A stretch of DNA of 21,178 bases from Amphimedon queenslandica (taxonomy: Eukaryota; Porifera; Demospongiae; Haplosclerida; Niphatidae): positions 297,407 to 318,584 of the forward strand of contig NW_003546306.1 of NCBI RefSeq assembly GCF_000090795.2, read 5' to 3'. The notes beneath the pieces are model-generated. The model had not been told where the DNA came from. It saw nothing but the letters and a program-made list of their open reading frames with translations, and made no database searches. The position numbers and the translations under genes are program-made. Each line of letters starts with the position of its first letter. The first letter of the stretch is position 1. Of this stretch, positions 1-10,430 are shown in pieces.

Positions 1-1430
1 AGGAAAGATTCCTTCAATGAGCATCTTCCTTATGGTAGGCGCTTTCATACCCTTACTGTAATAGTAAATCTTCCTTTCCTTTTGTAAGCAGAAAACACCA
101 TTGCTTCAGACGAGTAGAACTGTTCTGAAAAGAACTGGTTAGAGCAGCTTCAGAAAGACCAAGGATTAGTTACAAGAAGAACTGCGCAGCGGGTTGCTTT
201 GCTTCAATTGTGTGTACTGTAGTGTGGGTGTAGCTGTGAATGGGACCACTCCCAAAAAAATTTATTAATGAAACTTTAAACAACATTAAAAAAATAATTA
301 TACTGAATCAATCAAAAATGTATAATATTATGAAAGTGAAGTCTCTATGATTATTACAATATGCGACAAGAGTTGATCTTGTATAACTAATCACAAAGTC
401 TTCAGCATGGTTACAAGTCAAGAGTACTCCAACATCAATAACAAATTATGAATGAGCTATCCTATGATGAAGAATAAAGATTGTTAAGTTTAAATTATAC
501 TATTATTGCATTATTTAAACACTATTCTTATTAGTAATAATTAATTATCTGACATGTACCCATTTTCGTCAATTATTATAAATAAGGTAAAATATCAAGG
601 GCTACTTTAATATCACTAAAGCACAGTTTGAAAAAGGCCTACAAGGGCATGAAATTACTTCAGAGGATGCAAAAAGTTACTATGTCACTTCTAGAAACAA
701 AAGTTGTCAAACAGAGCACTCACACGTTGATATTTATCATTATAATGATGAATTCAAAAATCTGCCATAAGGTACCTTTTGTCTATTATGGTCACAATTG
801 TTAGCAAAAAGTTGAAAATGCGGCTTTATTGCATTTTGTCTGAACTTTGTGCAAATAAAACAAATACAGAAACGGTACGAAAAGTTTAGTTGTACAATAG
901 TTTTACTGTGTAAAAATGTGAACTTTTTTTTGGCTGGTACTGTATCACGGCGTCTTCCCAACAGATACGGGGATGCCATCCAGCCCATTCATAATAGCTG
1001 CTTCCTCAGTTGTTAGCTCAGCTCAGAATGCACTAGTTATCTATTTCAACAAATACATAATTTCAATAAAATCCTTGAAATGAAATAATACCAGCTTTGC
1101 TAGTTTCACTAACAATATCAAAAAAGATAGATAGTGTCAAAGTCACACGACTCAGTAAGTCACACACTCAACCGACTGCCATAGTCTAGCACAAATTAGC
1201 TCACACAAAATACTTACTTATACACTGATGAATAGTAATGAGAACTAATAAATAATCATAATTCATAATCAATAATCACAATAATCAATATATCAGTCAT
1301 AAAATGTCACTGTGCTGTTGCTGATCAAGTAGCTGTTAATTGCCACAAGCTTATATCAATCCTTCAGACTACTGTTTTCTGTGGATGATAAAATTATTGA
1401 CTTTGTGACCACAGTGATGATCAAGGGTGT
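1..1430. other. Intergenic stretch, no supported gene
   Basis: No reading frame here resembles a known family and no RNA gene is visible. At 1232-1300 the sequence is low-complexity AT made of short AATCA/AATAAT words. One + strand frame, about 628-766, stays open for roughly 45 codons and ends in TAA just at the start of the dispersed repeat at 765. It has no recognisable domain, and open frames of that length occur by chance in AT-rich DNA, so I do not call it. Confidence 0.6.
765..796 (+). repeat. Dispersed 32-bp repeat, copy 1
   Basis: This block matches 12629-12660 in the same orientation at 29 of 32 positions. Both copies begin with CCATAAGGTACC and contain an inverted pair, CCATAA ... 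TTATGG, that could form a small stem. Two copies nearly 12 kb apart inside transposon-rich DNA suggest the end or an internal conserved piece of a repetitive element. The element itself cannot be delimited here. Confidence 0.6.
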
Positions 1431-1444
1431 AACTAGCATTAGGC

Positions 1445-1468
1445 TAGGGTAGGCTATAGCCTACCCTA
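1445..1468. repeat. Perfect 24-bp palindrome
   Basis: The 12 bases TAGGGTAGGCTA are followed immediately by their exact reverse complement. It has no spacer and no matching second copy nearby. It could be a relic of a transposon end or a protein-binding dyad. The sequence does not decide. Confidence 0.8.
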
Positions 1469-1679
1469 AAGTTCAGAAGTCAGAATTGAACATTAGTAGT
1501 TTACTTATATTGAGTTTCTGCATTAGTCACCTATGATCAAAGTTTATTAAAGTTTATGGTAGCTGTCTCAACTGGCATTTACTCACTCAGTCACTTTTGA
1601 CACAGGCAAACCGAAACAGGAGATTTAAAAGAAAAGCAGCCACTTTAGCACAATTATTATTAAGGTGTAGTATTTACAT

Positions 1680-2402
1680 AATTAAAGGGTAACTAAGATT
1701 ATTTTTTTGATTTTTCAATAATCAAGTCACAGTATCTATACAACAAATGAACAACAATTATGCACTTATTTCCATCAAAAAGTCTTTCACTTGCAAGGAA
1801 ATGCACTTTACATTTCATCTTTTTTGTTGGTAGCCATCTTCCTGTTTCAGCAACAATGCAGGGGAGTGCAATTTGTGATGTCATCAGATGAATTGATGGC
1901 TGTTCCTTGCAACTCTTTCATGCCGAATAGATGTGTTATAATAGATGCCATAATACAAAAACACGGACAATTTGACACTGCTTCCACTCCCAGATGATAC
2001 TGTCTTCAAGAAAATGTGGATTTATGAGCTAAAAGAAGAACTTGAAATAAATGGTCAGTCCCAAAAATGTGCTTCATTTTTACAGCAATCATATCACCAT
2101 ATCATCTGGGAGTGGAAGCAGTATAAAATTGTCCTTGTTTTTGTATCATTGCAGCTATTATAACACTTCTATTCTGCATGAAAGAGATGCAAGGAACAGG
2201 CCATCAATTCATCTGATGACATCACAAATTGCACTCCCCCGCATTGTTGCTGAAACAGGAAGCTGCCAACAAAAAAGATGAAATCTCACAAGTGGAAGAC
2301 TTTTTGATGGAAATAAGTGCATAACTGTTGTTCATTTGTTGTATAGATAGTGTGACTTGATTATTGAAAAATCAAAAGAAGAATCTTAGTTTCCCTTTAA
2401 TT
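1680..2402. mobile_element. Foldback / long-inverted-repeat non-autonomous element
   Basis: The left arm (about 1680-1999) and right arm (about 2100-2402) are reverse complements with scattered mismatches and a few indels, separated by a 100-bp loop. The outer ends are AATTAAAGGG at the left and CCCTTTAATT at the right, so TTAA sits at both edges (1682-1685 and 2397-2400). The loop has no coding capacity. Short frames inside the arms mirror each other and are by-products of the inverted repeat. Flanking TTAA is the hallmark of piggyBac-type insertion, but the termini do not clearly match that superfamily, so assignment is open. Transcription through it would give a hairpin with about 300 bp of stem. 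Confidence 0.85.
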
Positions 2403-2817
2403 TAGCTAGCTTAATAAAAACTTTAAGTGAAACCCATCACAAAATCAGCTGCAATGAAACAAAAGCTTTCATACTTTTTATGCAAATTTTAGTTGAGTAT
2501 ATTAGTGTCAACCCCAGCCATATATTTATACTGAAGATGAGCATAAGGACATTGATGATGATGATCTTGTAAGTGATGAGTTTGTTGATTGTACCAATAC
2601 ATTAAGTCTTGCCTGAGTCCTCATCTGAATCTGAAGCAGTTGTGAGAACCAATGATATTAGAGTAAATGAAACTACATATTGCGAGAACACGCCAATTTT
2701 GCGTCCGTAAAAGTGGACATGGCCATATCGGCAATGCGCTTCACACTCCTTTTTTGTCACAGTCTCCCTTTCCTTTCTCCCTACACCCTTGGTGATGATA
2801 TCACTGATTTGGAGAAG

Positions 2818-2966
2818 GGTCTTTCCGGGTTGCATAATTATGGTAATTTCATGGCTCTCCTTCAGTTTTGGATTGACTCTGGTGATACGTTGCTTAAAGA
2901 CCACCTTGCAAAAGCTGCTCAAAATGCCATATATCTTCAGTAGTTTACAACTGGATAATTAATAAC
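2818..2966 (+). pseudogene. hAT transposase relic A, 5' piece (DUF4371-like segment)
   Basis: The + strand frame ending at the TAG of 2941-2943 contains YGNFMALLQFWIDSGDTLLK, followed by DHL. This pattern is typical of ZMYM1/TTF-finger hAT transposases (family knowledge: GNF-ALL-F---GD-VLKEHL). Past the TAG the same frame reads FTTG, stop, LIT, which can be aligned with the expected TTQNELID. Homology then stops. It resumes about 3.7 kb downstream at 6667 with IDVVPNQIRDQTIRN. I therefore read this as the 5' part of one transposase gene split by an insertion. The 5' end of the element and the zinc finger region are not recognisable. Not functional. Confidence 0.6.
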
Positions 2967-2992
2967 CTCACAAATATATGTAATATATAAAG

Positions 2993-3130
2993 TGAGATTG
3001 GAATTCCACAAATGGCAAGGCGAATATATGACAGTGTGTTTGGCTGATCATCGACTCAAATTAGTAGCAATTTTAACAAATTTTAAATAATATATAAGCT
3101 CCTCACATCATCTGCCACATTCGCCTTAAA
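2993..3130 (+). repeat. Left terminal inverted repeat of the 3.7-kb insert
   Basis: The outer part carries GGAATTCCACAAATGGCAAG and the inner part ends with a CTGCCACATTCGCCTTAAAA block. The partner is at 6540-6667 on the opposite strand. The first ~40 bp also match the hairpin at 3997-4107. Confidence 0.65.
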
Positions 3131-3996
3131 ACAGGCGAGAAATGTAACAATATAAAGTGACTGAAAAAAATATTTTTGTGTGTGCGTGTGTGTCAAAAAG
3201 ACACATCTTATGCTTTGTGTACATGTCAGACCACCAATGAAGAATGGTGGTCCAGAATTTTTTAGCAGAAGCTAAAGCTGATACTCTATGTCTCCTAGAT
3301 GTAGTGGTTGGTGTCATCCAAAAATATGACTCATAAAAGTATATTATTTTACCACACAAGTGTGCTTTTTCAAAACAGGAAGCTGTGCCACAAAAAGAAT
3401 ATAGAATACATCTGTAATTTGGGACAAAAATGCGTCAATTTGTCACACTTTTTTCTTTTTGTAATAAGTGTCTGTCTGATCAAATGATCAGAGTACTGGC
3501 TAGTACAATATGTACCTTTGACAGTTAATATAAACTGTAACCCTTACTAAGCCTTTAAAACTTAGCCTGAGAATATAGCATCTATGCCAGTCATTTGGTG
3601 CAATACCACTTTATACAGAAAATTGAAACCTACTCTCCTAGAGTGACATGAAGAGTTTGTGATCCCAGAAGGGAAATAGTAGTGAGAAAGAACGGACAAT
3701 ATAATGAGCAGGCCATTTCCATAAAAAGCCGGCATTAAATTTCCACAGTGAAACATTCATTCAATACAAGCAGCTGAAGCTTCCTTAATGGCACATAGTT
3801 GTCATCATTTCCTGGATACTGACTAAGCAGAAACTATTGTTTATACTTGCCTGGTGCATGCATTGGTCTGTAGCCATAAAGCAGTTAAGGTACCTTATTT
3901 TGCATAGTCCCAGTTCAATATGCTTGAATACATAGATCTTCTGCCATACGCTAGCATGGTACGATGGAAAAGAAGCTGGTAATGCATGGGGAGTGT
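3131..3996. other. Interior of the insert, left part, no gene
   Basis: It holds a short TG-rich run (about 3175-3192) and no family-like reading frame. The frames present are short and without recognisable motifs. Confidence 0.5.
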
Positions 3997-4107
3997 GTCA
4001 TATATTTGCCTTGACATCTGTGGAATTCCAATCTCGCAACACATTACATAAAGTTGTGAGATTATTAATTCCACATCATGGCAAGGCTTCGTATATGACA
4101 ATGTAAT
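3997..4107. repeat. Head-to-head hairpin of the insert's end motif
   Basis: Two diverged copies of the terminal motif face each other here. The left arm (about 3997-4042) and right arm (about 4055-4107) are reverse complements around a 12-bp loop, ACATTACATAAA. Each arm contains the AATTCCACA / GGCAAGGC / TATATGACA words seen at 3001-3040 and 6627-6665. The loop-proximal GTGAGATT words also recur next to the left end at 2992. A junction of two element ends is the simplest reading. Confidence 0.7.
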
Positions 4108-5708
4108 GTTCAAAGACAAAAACTGTTAAAAACAGTGACAAGACCAAATATCTAGCTCAATATAAGATGACTTCCACTGTGACTCCCCAGTTCTAGCTTC
4201 AAAACAGCCATGAGCTTTAGTTCATCAATTGCATTTGCTTTAGATACAGAGCATATATTTTACACAATAGTGTATGAACATACTGTCATTGTACCTATCA
4301 TTGGAGGTTGTCAATAATGCTGATGACAGTTAAGACAAAGGGAGTATCGATTAGCACAAAGCCAGTGAGCTGAAGCTGTCTGTCTTAGAGTGCTCTGTAG
4401 AAAAATCTCAAAATGTTATGACACTGGCCCTTAAACGTGTATTTCAGGGCTACAAAACCAATCGTATAATCAGAGTGTGACATCTCAACTAAATGTGATG
4501 AAATTCAGTAGAGCATAGGTAAGATATATAAATGTAACCAAAGTTGCTTTGAATTAGAATTTACAGTTCCAGAATACAGCAATCCACCTAGGAATATCAC
4601 TTGGTGCTCCAGCAAAATGAGCAACTACTGCTAAAAATGACTATCCCTCAGTCAGTACATGCTAGATGCTGTGTTGCTTTTATAAAATTGCCACCAGGGC
4701 AACTTATGTTGAATGGTGGGGAGACCCCCATTGCAAAATACTGTCGTAAAACAGACTACTTCCTTATCTTCCTTCTACTTTTACTTTTTTGACTTGATTT
4801 TGCAAAGATATATATACACACTTGGGTGTCAGCACTAGTTCTTGCAATACCTTCAAAACTATCTTTATCAGTTTCTTTCTGTTCTCCTTTTTATTGCTTG
4901 TTTTGTCTCTCTTATTAGTTTGGGAAAAAGATAATAAGATCTGACGTGAAGTTGGACAGGTTTTCACAAGAAGCTCCAACATTATGAATAATAGAGCGAT
5001 CTTATTGATGTACAACAGTCCCTTGACAGCTCATACAAAAGCTGCTTCCTAGCTCTTGCCCCCTGATATCACACACAATAAAATATTCATTATTGATACA
5101 GGATTGATATAACTTACCTAAGTCTGCATCGGAGTGTGCCATCAACATAGATACAGACAAGTCGTAAAGTTCTCCAGTGCAAATAATATAATATAGGCTA
5201 CCTACCTCCTGGGTGAATTAAGGGTCATAATTCAGTAGACAGATCTGGGGATGAGGAATATTCCACCCTTAAAGATTAAATTTTTGTGTCTTAAAAATTG
5301 ACAGAGTGGTCATAAAGGCTTGTACTTCAGCTGTCATTATTTTAGGCAGTATCCTGATAAAGTACCTTCTTAAATATTTGTATCCTACAGTACATCAAAA
5401 TGGCATTTTAACCCATCAGTGCCTATCATTAGCACTGACACAATGTGTACTTCCAACACATAATGAGCAATGCTACATACAATTAATAATCTACTTTCCT
5501 GTAATCATAGCAACACCTTTGTGTGTTAATATAATGTGCAACAATTAATCCACCAAAAATGGAAGGTTCCTAATGAGAAACTAAATGCTTGGGAAAGGTC
5601 ACATGCATGTTCTGTGATACAAAAATTGGTAGTATTATACCCCAACTTCCAGGGAAAAAACATCCTGTGATTATAGTCCCAAAAGTAAATGCTAGCATCA
5701 AGAGCGAT
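4108..5708. other. Interior of the insert, middle part, no recognised gene
   Basis: Several 60-100 codon frames occur on both strands (for example 4601-4792 and 5306-5548 on +, 4764-5015 on -). None shows a domain, a repeat or a codon pattern that I can tie to a family. I regard them as chance frames in AT-rich DNA. Confidence 0.5.
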
Positions 5709-6310
5709 TTGTAATACTGCTGGTAGTCTGTATTTTCCATCATACCCATGGCTGACTCCCAGTTCACTATACAGGAGGGACAATGGGTCTAAATCATGGC
5801 ATTTGGTGGCTATAGGAGCCATGTGTCCGAGCCAGCAAACTAACAGTTTTAGAGGTCCACTGACAGAGTCAATAATGAGAACCAGTCTAAAGTAGGCTTG
5901 TTAAATGGTTCAGCAATTATAGGTGAACCCAGGGAACAGATAATTAATCAATGAAGAGTATTGTAATACTACTGAGATCTAAATAGAAATGGCTAACTCC
6001 CGTACAAAGTCTATATACAGGAGGACCAATTGGTCCACATAGGGGCTAGTGTGACTATATGAGCCTGTACCCTAGCCAGAAAGCCAATTGACTATAGTGG
6101 TCCTCTCAGAGTCAATAAGGAGGGCCTGTCAAGATTGGGCTTGCAGGGAGCTAAGTCAGATTATGCGGTCCTCTGATGGAGTCAATAATGAGAACCAGCA
6201 TTAGAACAGACTAGCAGCTAGCTGACAGACTATGAGGTCCTCTAACGGAGTTTATAGTGAGGGCCAGTTTTATAACAGACTCACTCTATGGTTCAGCGAG
6301 TATAGTTGGA
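5709..6310 (+). repeat. Degenerate tandem array with a GGTCC..GAGTCAATAATGAG core
   Basis: A longer unit at about 5709-5903 recurs at about 5958-6150. Shared words include TTGTAATACT(G/A)CTG, ATGGCT(G/A)ACTCCC, TATACAGGAGG and GAGTCAATAA. Inside and after it, a shorter core (GGTCC near the start, GAGTCAATAATGAGAACCAG in the best copies) starts at about 5853, 6098, 6166 and 6235. The last three are therefore spaced 68-69 bp apart. A small palindrome, GGACCAATTGGTCC, lies at 6023-6036. The array is non-coding and lies inside the 3.7-kb insert. Confidence 0.7.
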
Positions 6311-6539
6311 ACTAGGAAACTGACCATGAGAAGTAGTTGAAGAGGTGACCGTCGACATCGTTAAAACCTCGAGCGCTGCTTATCCACTCCAACCTCCAGC
6401 CAAAACTTGGTCAAAAGATGTAAGACATCCTGCACCAACATAGTAGAAACAAAACAGGACCAGTTATGTTGATGCTAACGAGATCAGGGTGAATAATGAG
6501 CAGCCATTAGCCATCTTCTTCAGATTCGAGCAAATTTTA

Positions 6540-6667
6540 AGGCCAACGTGGCAGATCGCGTGAGCAAGTATGTATTTAAAAAAATTCTTAAACTTGCTAC
6601 AGATTTTATTGGATAAATGGTGAAATACATTATCATATATGAAGCCTTGCCATGATGTGGAATTGAT
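6540..6667 (-). repeat. Right terminal inverted repeat of the 3.7-kb insert
   Basis: Reverse-complement partner of 2993-3130. Its outer edge reads CCTTGCCATGATGTGGAATT and runs directly into hAT coding sequence (IDVVPNQIRDQTIRN), which sets the right boundary within a few bases. Confidence 0.65.
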
Positions 6668-8203
6668 GTTGTCCCCAATCAAATACGTGACCAGACTATA
6701 AGGAATGTACAAGCAGCATAATGGTTCTCAGATATAGCTGATAAAGTGACAGTTGTGTCTAATGAAGAAATCACGAGCCTTAATGTGAGATGTTGAGATT
6801 GTGAGTCTTGCCTTATTCATGAAGATTGGCAGGGTTTTTTTGAGTGTGACTGTGGTACAAGAGGAAGAAATTTAGCTGCGATCAACACTTCATTAGAAGC
6901 TTCTGCCTTTATCTTCCTTATCTGAGTGGACAGGCTTATGATGGAGCAGGGAATATGGCTGGTTCAGTTAATGGTACAGCTGTTATCATAAACCAGGATT
7001 ATCCTTTGGCCATGAATCTGCATTGCACTTCTCACTGCCTCAACTTAGGTGTTGTGAAATCACTTGAACTAGCCTGTATCCGTAACATAAGGAACATAAT
7101 TTTTAAAATTTACCAGTTCTTTGATTCTCACAAAACGAGACAACATGCATTTGAACAAGCTGTCTCTACCAATTAGCCTGAACCTAGTGTCTATAAGCTG
7201 AATGATCTTTGTTGTATTTGTTGAATTCAATGACTTGATGCGTTATCCATATTTTTATCACGCTATGAGTCAACATTAAGTTCCTTAGACACCATTTACC
7301 GAAAAGGCCCACAATTATGGACAGCAGACTCTGTTACTGATGCTCATGGTCTCCAACTAGCTATCATCACATTAGATTTTCTTTCTGCCATTTCACCACT
7401 AACTTCTGTCTGTAATATATCACACATTAGACATTTCATTGCAAGGTAAAACTATTGACATTCATGCAGTGACATAGATGGATGTATTTGTGACAACTAT
7501 CCAGAACATCAGGCATATCATCAAAAGATACCACTACAAATGGTACAGTAGTATAGAGGAGCTGTATACTTTAGTGGCAAAAGTTCCATCGATTCGCCGT
7601 CTATGTCGTCGTTAAACACAACGTAGTAATGTTCTGGCTGAGTCACCATCATAGTACTAGTTACACACTCTGTACCAATCGTTGATTATCATTTTGCAAT
7701 GACGACTAGGTTCTCTTCCCAATACAAAGCAGCATTTCTTGGTCATTGCTGCATACCTTCAACAATGATCTCAAGGTCATCTGATTCAGTTGAAGAAAGC
7801 TGTATGAAACTAGCAGAGATGTACAAAGGAGACCTTCCATCTCCAGAATTCTTCATCAACAAGATAGGAACATGGAAAGTATATTGGCAGGAGCATTCTA
7901 CAAACTATGGCAATGCCAGTCTATCCCAAGAGTACACTTACTCACACAAGTGGCCTAACATTAATGATATTCTGACCACATTGGCAACACTACCTGTCAC
8001 AACCTGATCAGCAGAACGATCATTTAGTAGCCTAAAGAGGACAAAAGCATCAATTCGTTCCGCAATGACAGGTACTAGGCTGACAAACCTGACTCTTCAC
8101 CACGTTTTTATGGATATTGAAGTAGATCTCCCATCTGCTATAGATGAGTTTGCTCGTAGATATCTGAGAAGGCTGCAGATATCTAATGTTTTGAGTCACT
8201 AGT
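6667..8203 (+). pseudogene. hAT transposase relic A, 3' piece (DUF4371 remainder, catalytic core remnants, C-terminal dimerisation domain)
   Basis: Pieces of a ZMYM1-like hAT transposase follow in order, in shifting frames. IDVVPNQIRDQTIRN then WFSDIADKVTVVSNEEITSL lies at 6667-6783, with an in-frame TAA before WFSD. HEDWQGFFECDCGTRGRNLA lies at about 6820-6880. From 6934 comes GQAYDGAGNMAGSVNGTAVI with a following HCTSHCLNL, corresponding to the conserved GQGYDGASNMSG and HC-SHRLNL blocks. PEPSVYKLNDLC lies at about 7176-7211. From 7699 the open frame leads into SHKWPNINDILTTLATLPVT, a TGA at 8005-8007, then SAERSFSSLKRTKASIRSAM and a tail ending near 8203. The last block is the canonical hAT dimerisation domain. 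Multiple stops and frameshifts make it a dead gene. In life it would cut and paste the element. Confidence 0.9.
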
Positions 8204-8329
8204 TTTTGTTAGAGATTTTAAGTAAAACATTACCATGGTCACATTTATGGTCTAACTGTCAAGACTCCATTGGTGTGATGACATGATACTAAAATACATG
8301 CCATTTCTGCATGCAAAAAAGGGTGTCGT

Positions 8330-9103
8330 AAAAGTTGTGCCACGCTTCACGTGCCTCTCAGCACCCCCTTCTGCATACTTTACATACACCCTCTGGGAGT
8401 TTCTTCCAAAGCATCGCTTATAAACTGCAGCTGTGGGTTTATCAGGTAGAAAGCTAATGGACAGAGAAATTGACTGAAGATCCCAGTGTTACATTTTGTG
8501 ATGTGGAGTGAAGGTTATACAGGAGTTAATGCAATGCTTGGCAAAATATCAGTGGTAGCCTCAAATTAATTCACACCACACAATCTTCACGCCAACTTTT
8601 CTTTTGTGAATGAATACGGCTCATGTATGATATTTTGTTAGAAAAGACAAGTATTTGGTAGCTCATATCAAGTGTCCTAATTCATTCTTTTAATCATTAT
8701 CTTTTAACTGTGTAAATTGCTAGACTATCTTTACAGAGGAATTGTGCCATTCCAGTATTGAAATCTTTGTACAGTTTACTTTGATGACCATACAGTTGAC
8801 TTCTTAGTATAGAGTTGACTATTGGCTCTTGTCTTTTTGTCAGAGCTACTTGCTTTCCTCATGAGCCATTGGGTATAACAATTATTATGATTGTTTTTAA
8901 AGGGAGCTCTCAAGTTAATTGTGTTGCCTTTTTGAGCCTTTGTGTGTTGCCTTTGTGTTCCTGCAAGATTGACAGAATGCTGTCCCGTCATCAACAACCA
9001 TGCCTTCTGAGTCTTTTCTTAGACCAAAGAAGTTCCACACCTTACTGTGATCCAGGTTTTTGTAGATGGTGACACTGTTCTTTGAAGAGCACAGAGAGAT
9101 CAT
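8330..9103 (-). pseudogene. hAT transposase relic B, N-terminal part with BED zinc finger (ZBED-like)
   Basis: Read on the - strand from 9103: SKVWNFFGLRKDSEGMVVDD then CQSC matches the first half of a BED finger (aromatic VW-FFGL pattern and CxxC). After a frameshift near 8950, the next frame gives KGNTINLRAPFKNNH, the N-T-x-N-L..H..H half of the same finger with the first His-containing turn altered. Further down, about 8690-8780, KLYKDFNTGMAQFLCKDSLA then IYTVK resembles the segment after the BED finger in ZBED/Hobo-type transposases (family consensus: AI--FI-KD--P-SVVE). Below that only fragments remain, and homology fades near 8330. This is a different hAT lineage from relic A and is oriented opposite to it. 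Dead copy. Confidence 0.75.
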
Positions 9104-9109
9104 CCATCA

Positions 9110-9300
9110 CACTCAACACGCAGTAAGTGATGTAACACGTGGTACACTAATGTACGGTATTTACCGTTTTTTCGATACCTATCTTCAGTTTTGATGGCAA
9201 AATGTCGGTTTTAGTAGGTGTTACTATACTCAAAACGGTTAAAACTTACATCTATACCTTCTAAATCTAAATGTAATACCGTGGTGTATAGAAATACCAG
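9110..9300. other. Probable upstream end region of hAT relic B
   Basis: Immediately upstream of the BED finger start, this stretch is rich in short dyads such as CGGTATTTACCG (9155-9166) and repeated GGTATA/CCGT words. Dyad-rich subterminal DNA is common at hAT ends, but I cannot identify a terminal inverted repeat pair or an 8-bp target duplication. The call is positional inference. Confidence 0.3.
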
Positions 9301-10280
9301 TATACCTCACAGCCTTAGGCTGGAGGCAGCACCGTCAGACTGATGAGTTTCCAACTTGTTTCAAATCCCTTGTTGGTTTTAAATCATAAACTGAGAGATA
9401 TCATGGGACGAGGTTAAAACATTTTGTTCTAGGACAAATACTGCAGGAGAAATGGTTTTGTTATGACCAGAGGACTTCATGTCCAAAATCTGTCTCGTTA
9501 GAAAACAGACCGTGTCTTTGGGTCAGTTCGCTTCTTTCAGTAACTAAGTATTTTAGGAAACCAGACAGTAGATGGGAGCAGGTGAATGGGACATAGCATT
9601 AAAAACAGCTAAAGACAGGCCAGAACATGGCTATAAATATACTCATATACTTGCTACTCATCCTTACAGAAAATTGTTTCCTCACCTTTTCCTTCAGGAG
9701 GAGGTTGTTGACAACAAGCTTGCTACAGACACCACAGCAGCAGAAAACCACTTTGTTGGAAGCAACAAAAGAGTTTCCCTTGCTCCCGAAGAAGATATAT
9801 CTGTAGTGGCAGTCTTTTTTTTAGACGCCATCCTACTACTTGGCAAATATTCTTTGATGTGATAAGCAAAATGTTTCCATTCTTTCTCGGCACTTAAGAC
9901 ACCTTTTAGCAACTTGTGATTACTCTTTGTTCTTTTTATAGGTTGAACAGTAACAATCAGTTTACCACTGTCCGACCGCTTTTTGTTTTAGTGATGCAGC
10001 AAGCCCTATTTGTAGTCTAACAACACCACAATTGTTTTTCTTTCCGTAACTTTGTGGACATACAAGCCAGCAGCTTATAACTATTATATAGGTGGTAGCC
10101 TATATGTAGGGTTGAGGTTGATTGTTAAAGATGGCAACCAAAGTTACAATTTTCAAACTCTTGTAACTCTTTTATCCTATGTTGCACAGCCTCATAAATT
10201 GCTTAGATGAACTCTCCTTCACTAAGTGATTCTCCTGGGTACATTTAAAGTGTACGGAAATGTAGTAGGAGGATATCAGG
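9301..10280. other. No supported gene
   Basis: A 96-codon + frame at 9572-9862 and a 72-codon - frame overlapping it at 9694-9912 have no recognisable motif. Neither has support from splice sites or repeats. The rest of the stretch shows no structure that I can name. Confidence 0.5.
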
Positions 10281-10287
10281 AGAATAG

Positions 10288-10430
10288 GCCCAAATTCAAA
10301 TTTCTGCAAAATTCTTCAGACTTTTTCTTCTGTCAACTTCTTCTATTGCCACAATAATGTTTCAAACCAGACAACTGCTTAAGATGGCCTGTACATCATT
10401 CCTTAGGAAGTAGGTCAAGGACCTCAAAGG
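10288..10430 (+). repeat. Direct repeat R1, copy 1
   Basis: This block matches 11882-12024 in the same orientation. Best words are AAATTCAAATTTCTGCAAAA, TTCAGACTTTTTCTTCT, TACATCATTCCTT and GGTCAAGGAC. The two copies are about 1.6 kb apart and flank the decayed reading frame at 10970-11790. They are too diverged and not sharply bounded, so I do not call them LTRs. Confidence 0.65.

Larger units (their letters stand above)
2967..6666. mobile_element. About 3.7-kb inserted element(s) with ~130-bp terminal inverted repeats, interrupting hAT relic A
   Basis: The two ends are related inverted repeats. Left 2993-3130 matches the reverse complement of 6540-6667. Shared blocks are AATTCCACA..(A/T)GGCAAGGC, then TATATGA, a GTAGCAA block, and finally CTGCCAC(A/G)TT(C/G)GCCTTAAAA. 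hAT transposase homology stops just left of this segment and resumes just right of it. Flanking AATTAATA (about 2956-2963) and AATTGATG (6664-6671) could be a diverged 8-bp target duplication. No transposase is recognised inside, so this may be a non-autonomous element, possibly with nested insertions. Exact boundaries are uncertain by some tens of bases at the left, where about 35 extra bases precede the shared repeat. Confidence 0.55.

Noticed and set aside
1699..2281. Several short frames in the foldback element
   Set aside because: They fall in the two inverted arms, mirror each other and contain nothing recognisable.
2602..2922. A 106-codon - strand frame
   Set aside because: It lies opposite the hAT fragment at 2818-2966 and shows no family pattern of its own.
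3166..3195. A TG microsatellite worth its own feature
   Set aside because: The run is short and interrupted, and ordinary for this type of genome.
9572..9912. Overlapping 96-codon + and 72-codon - frames
   Set aside because: No domain, no splice or repeat support. The lengths are within chance for this base composition.
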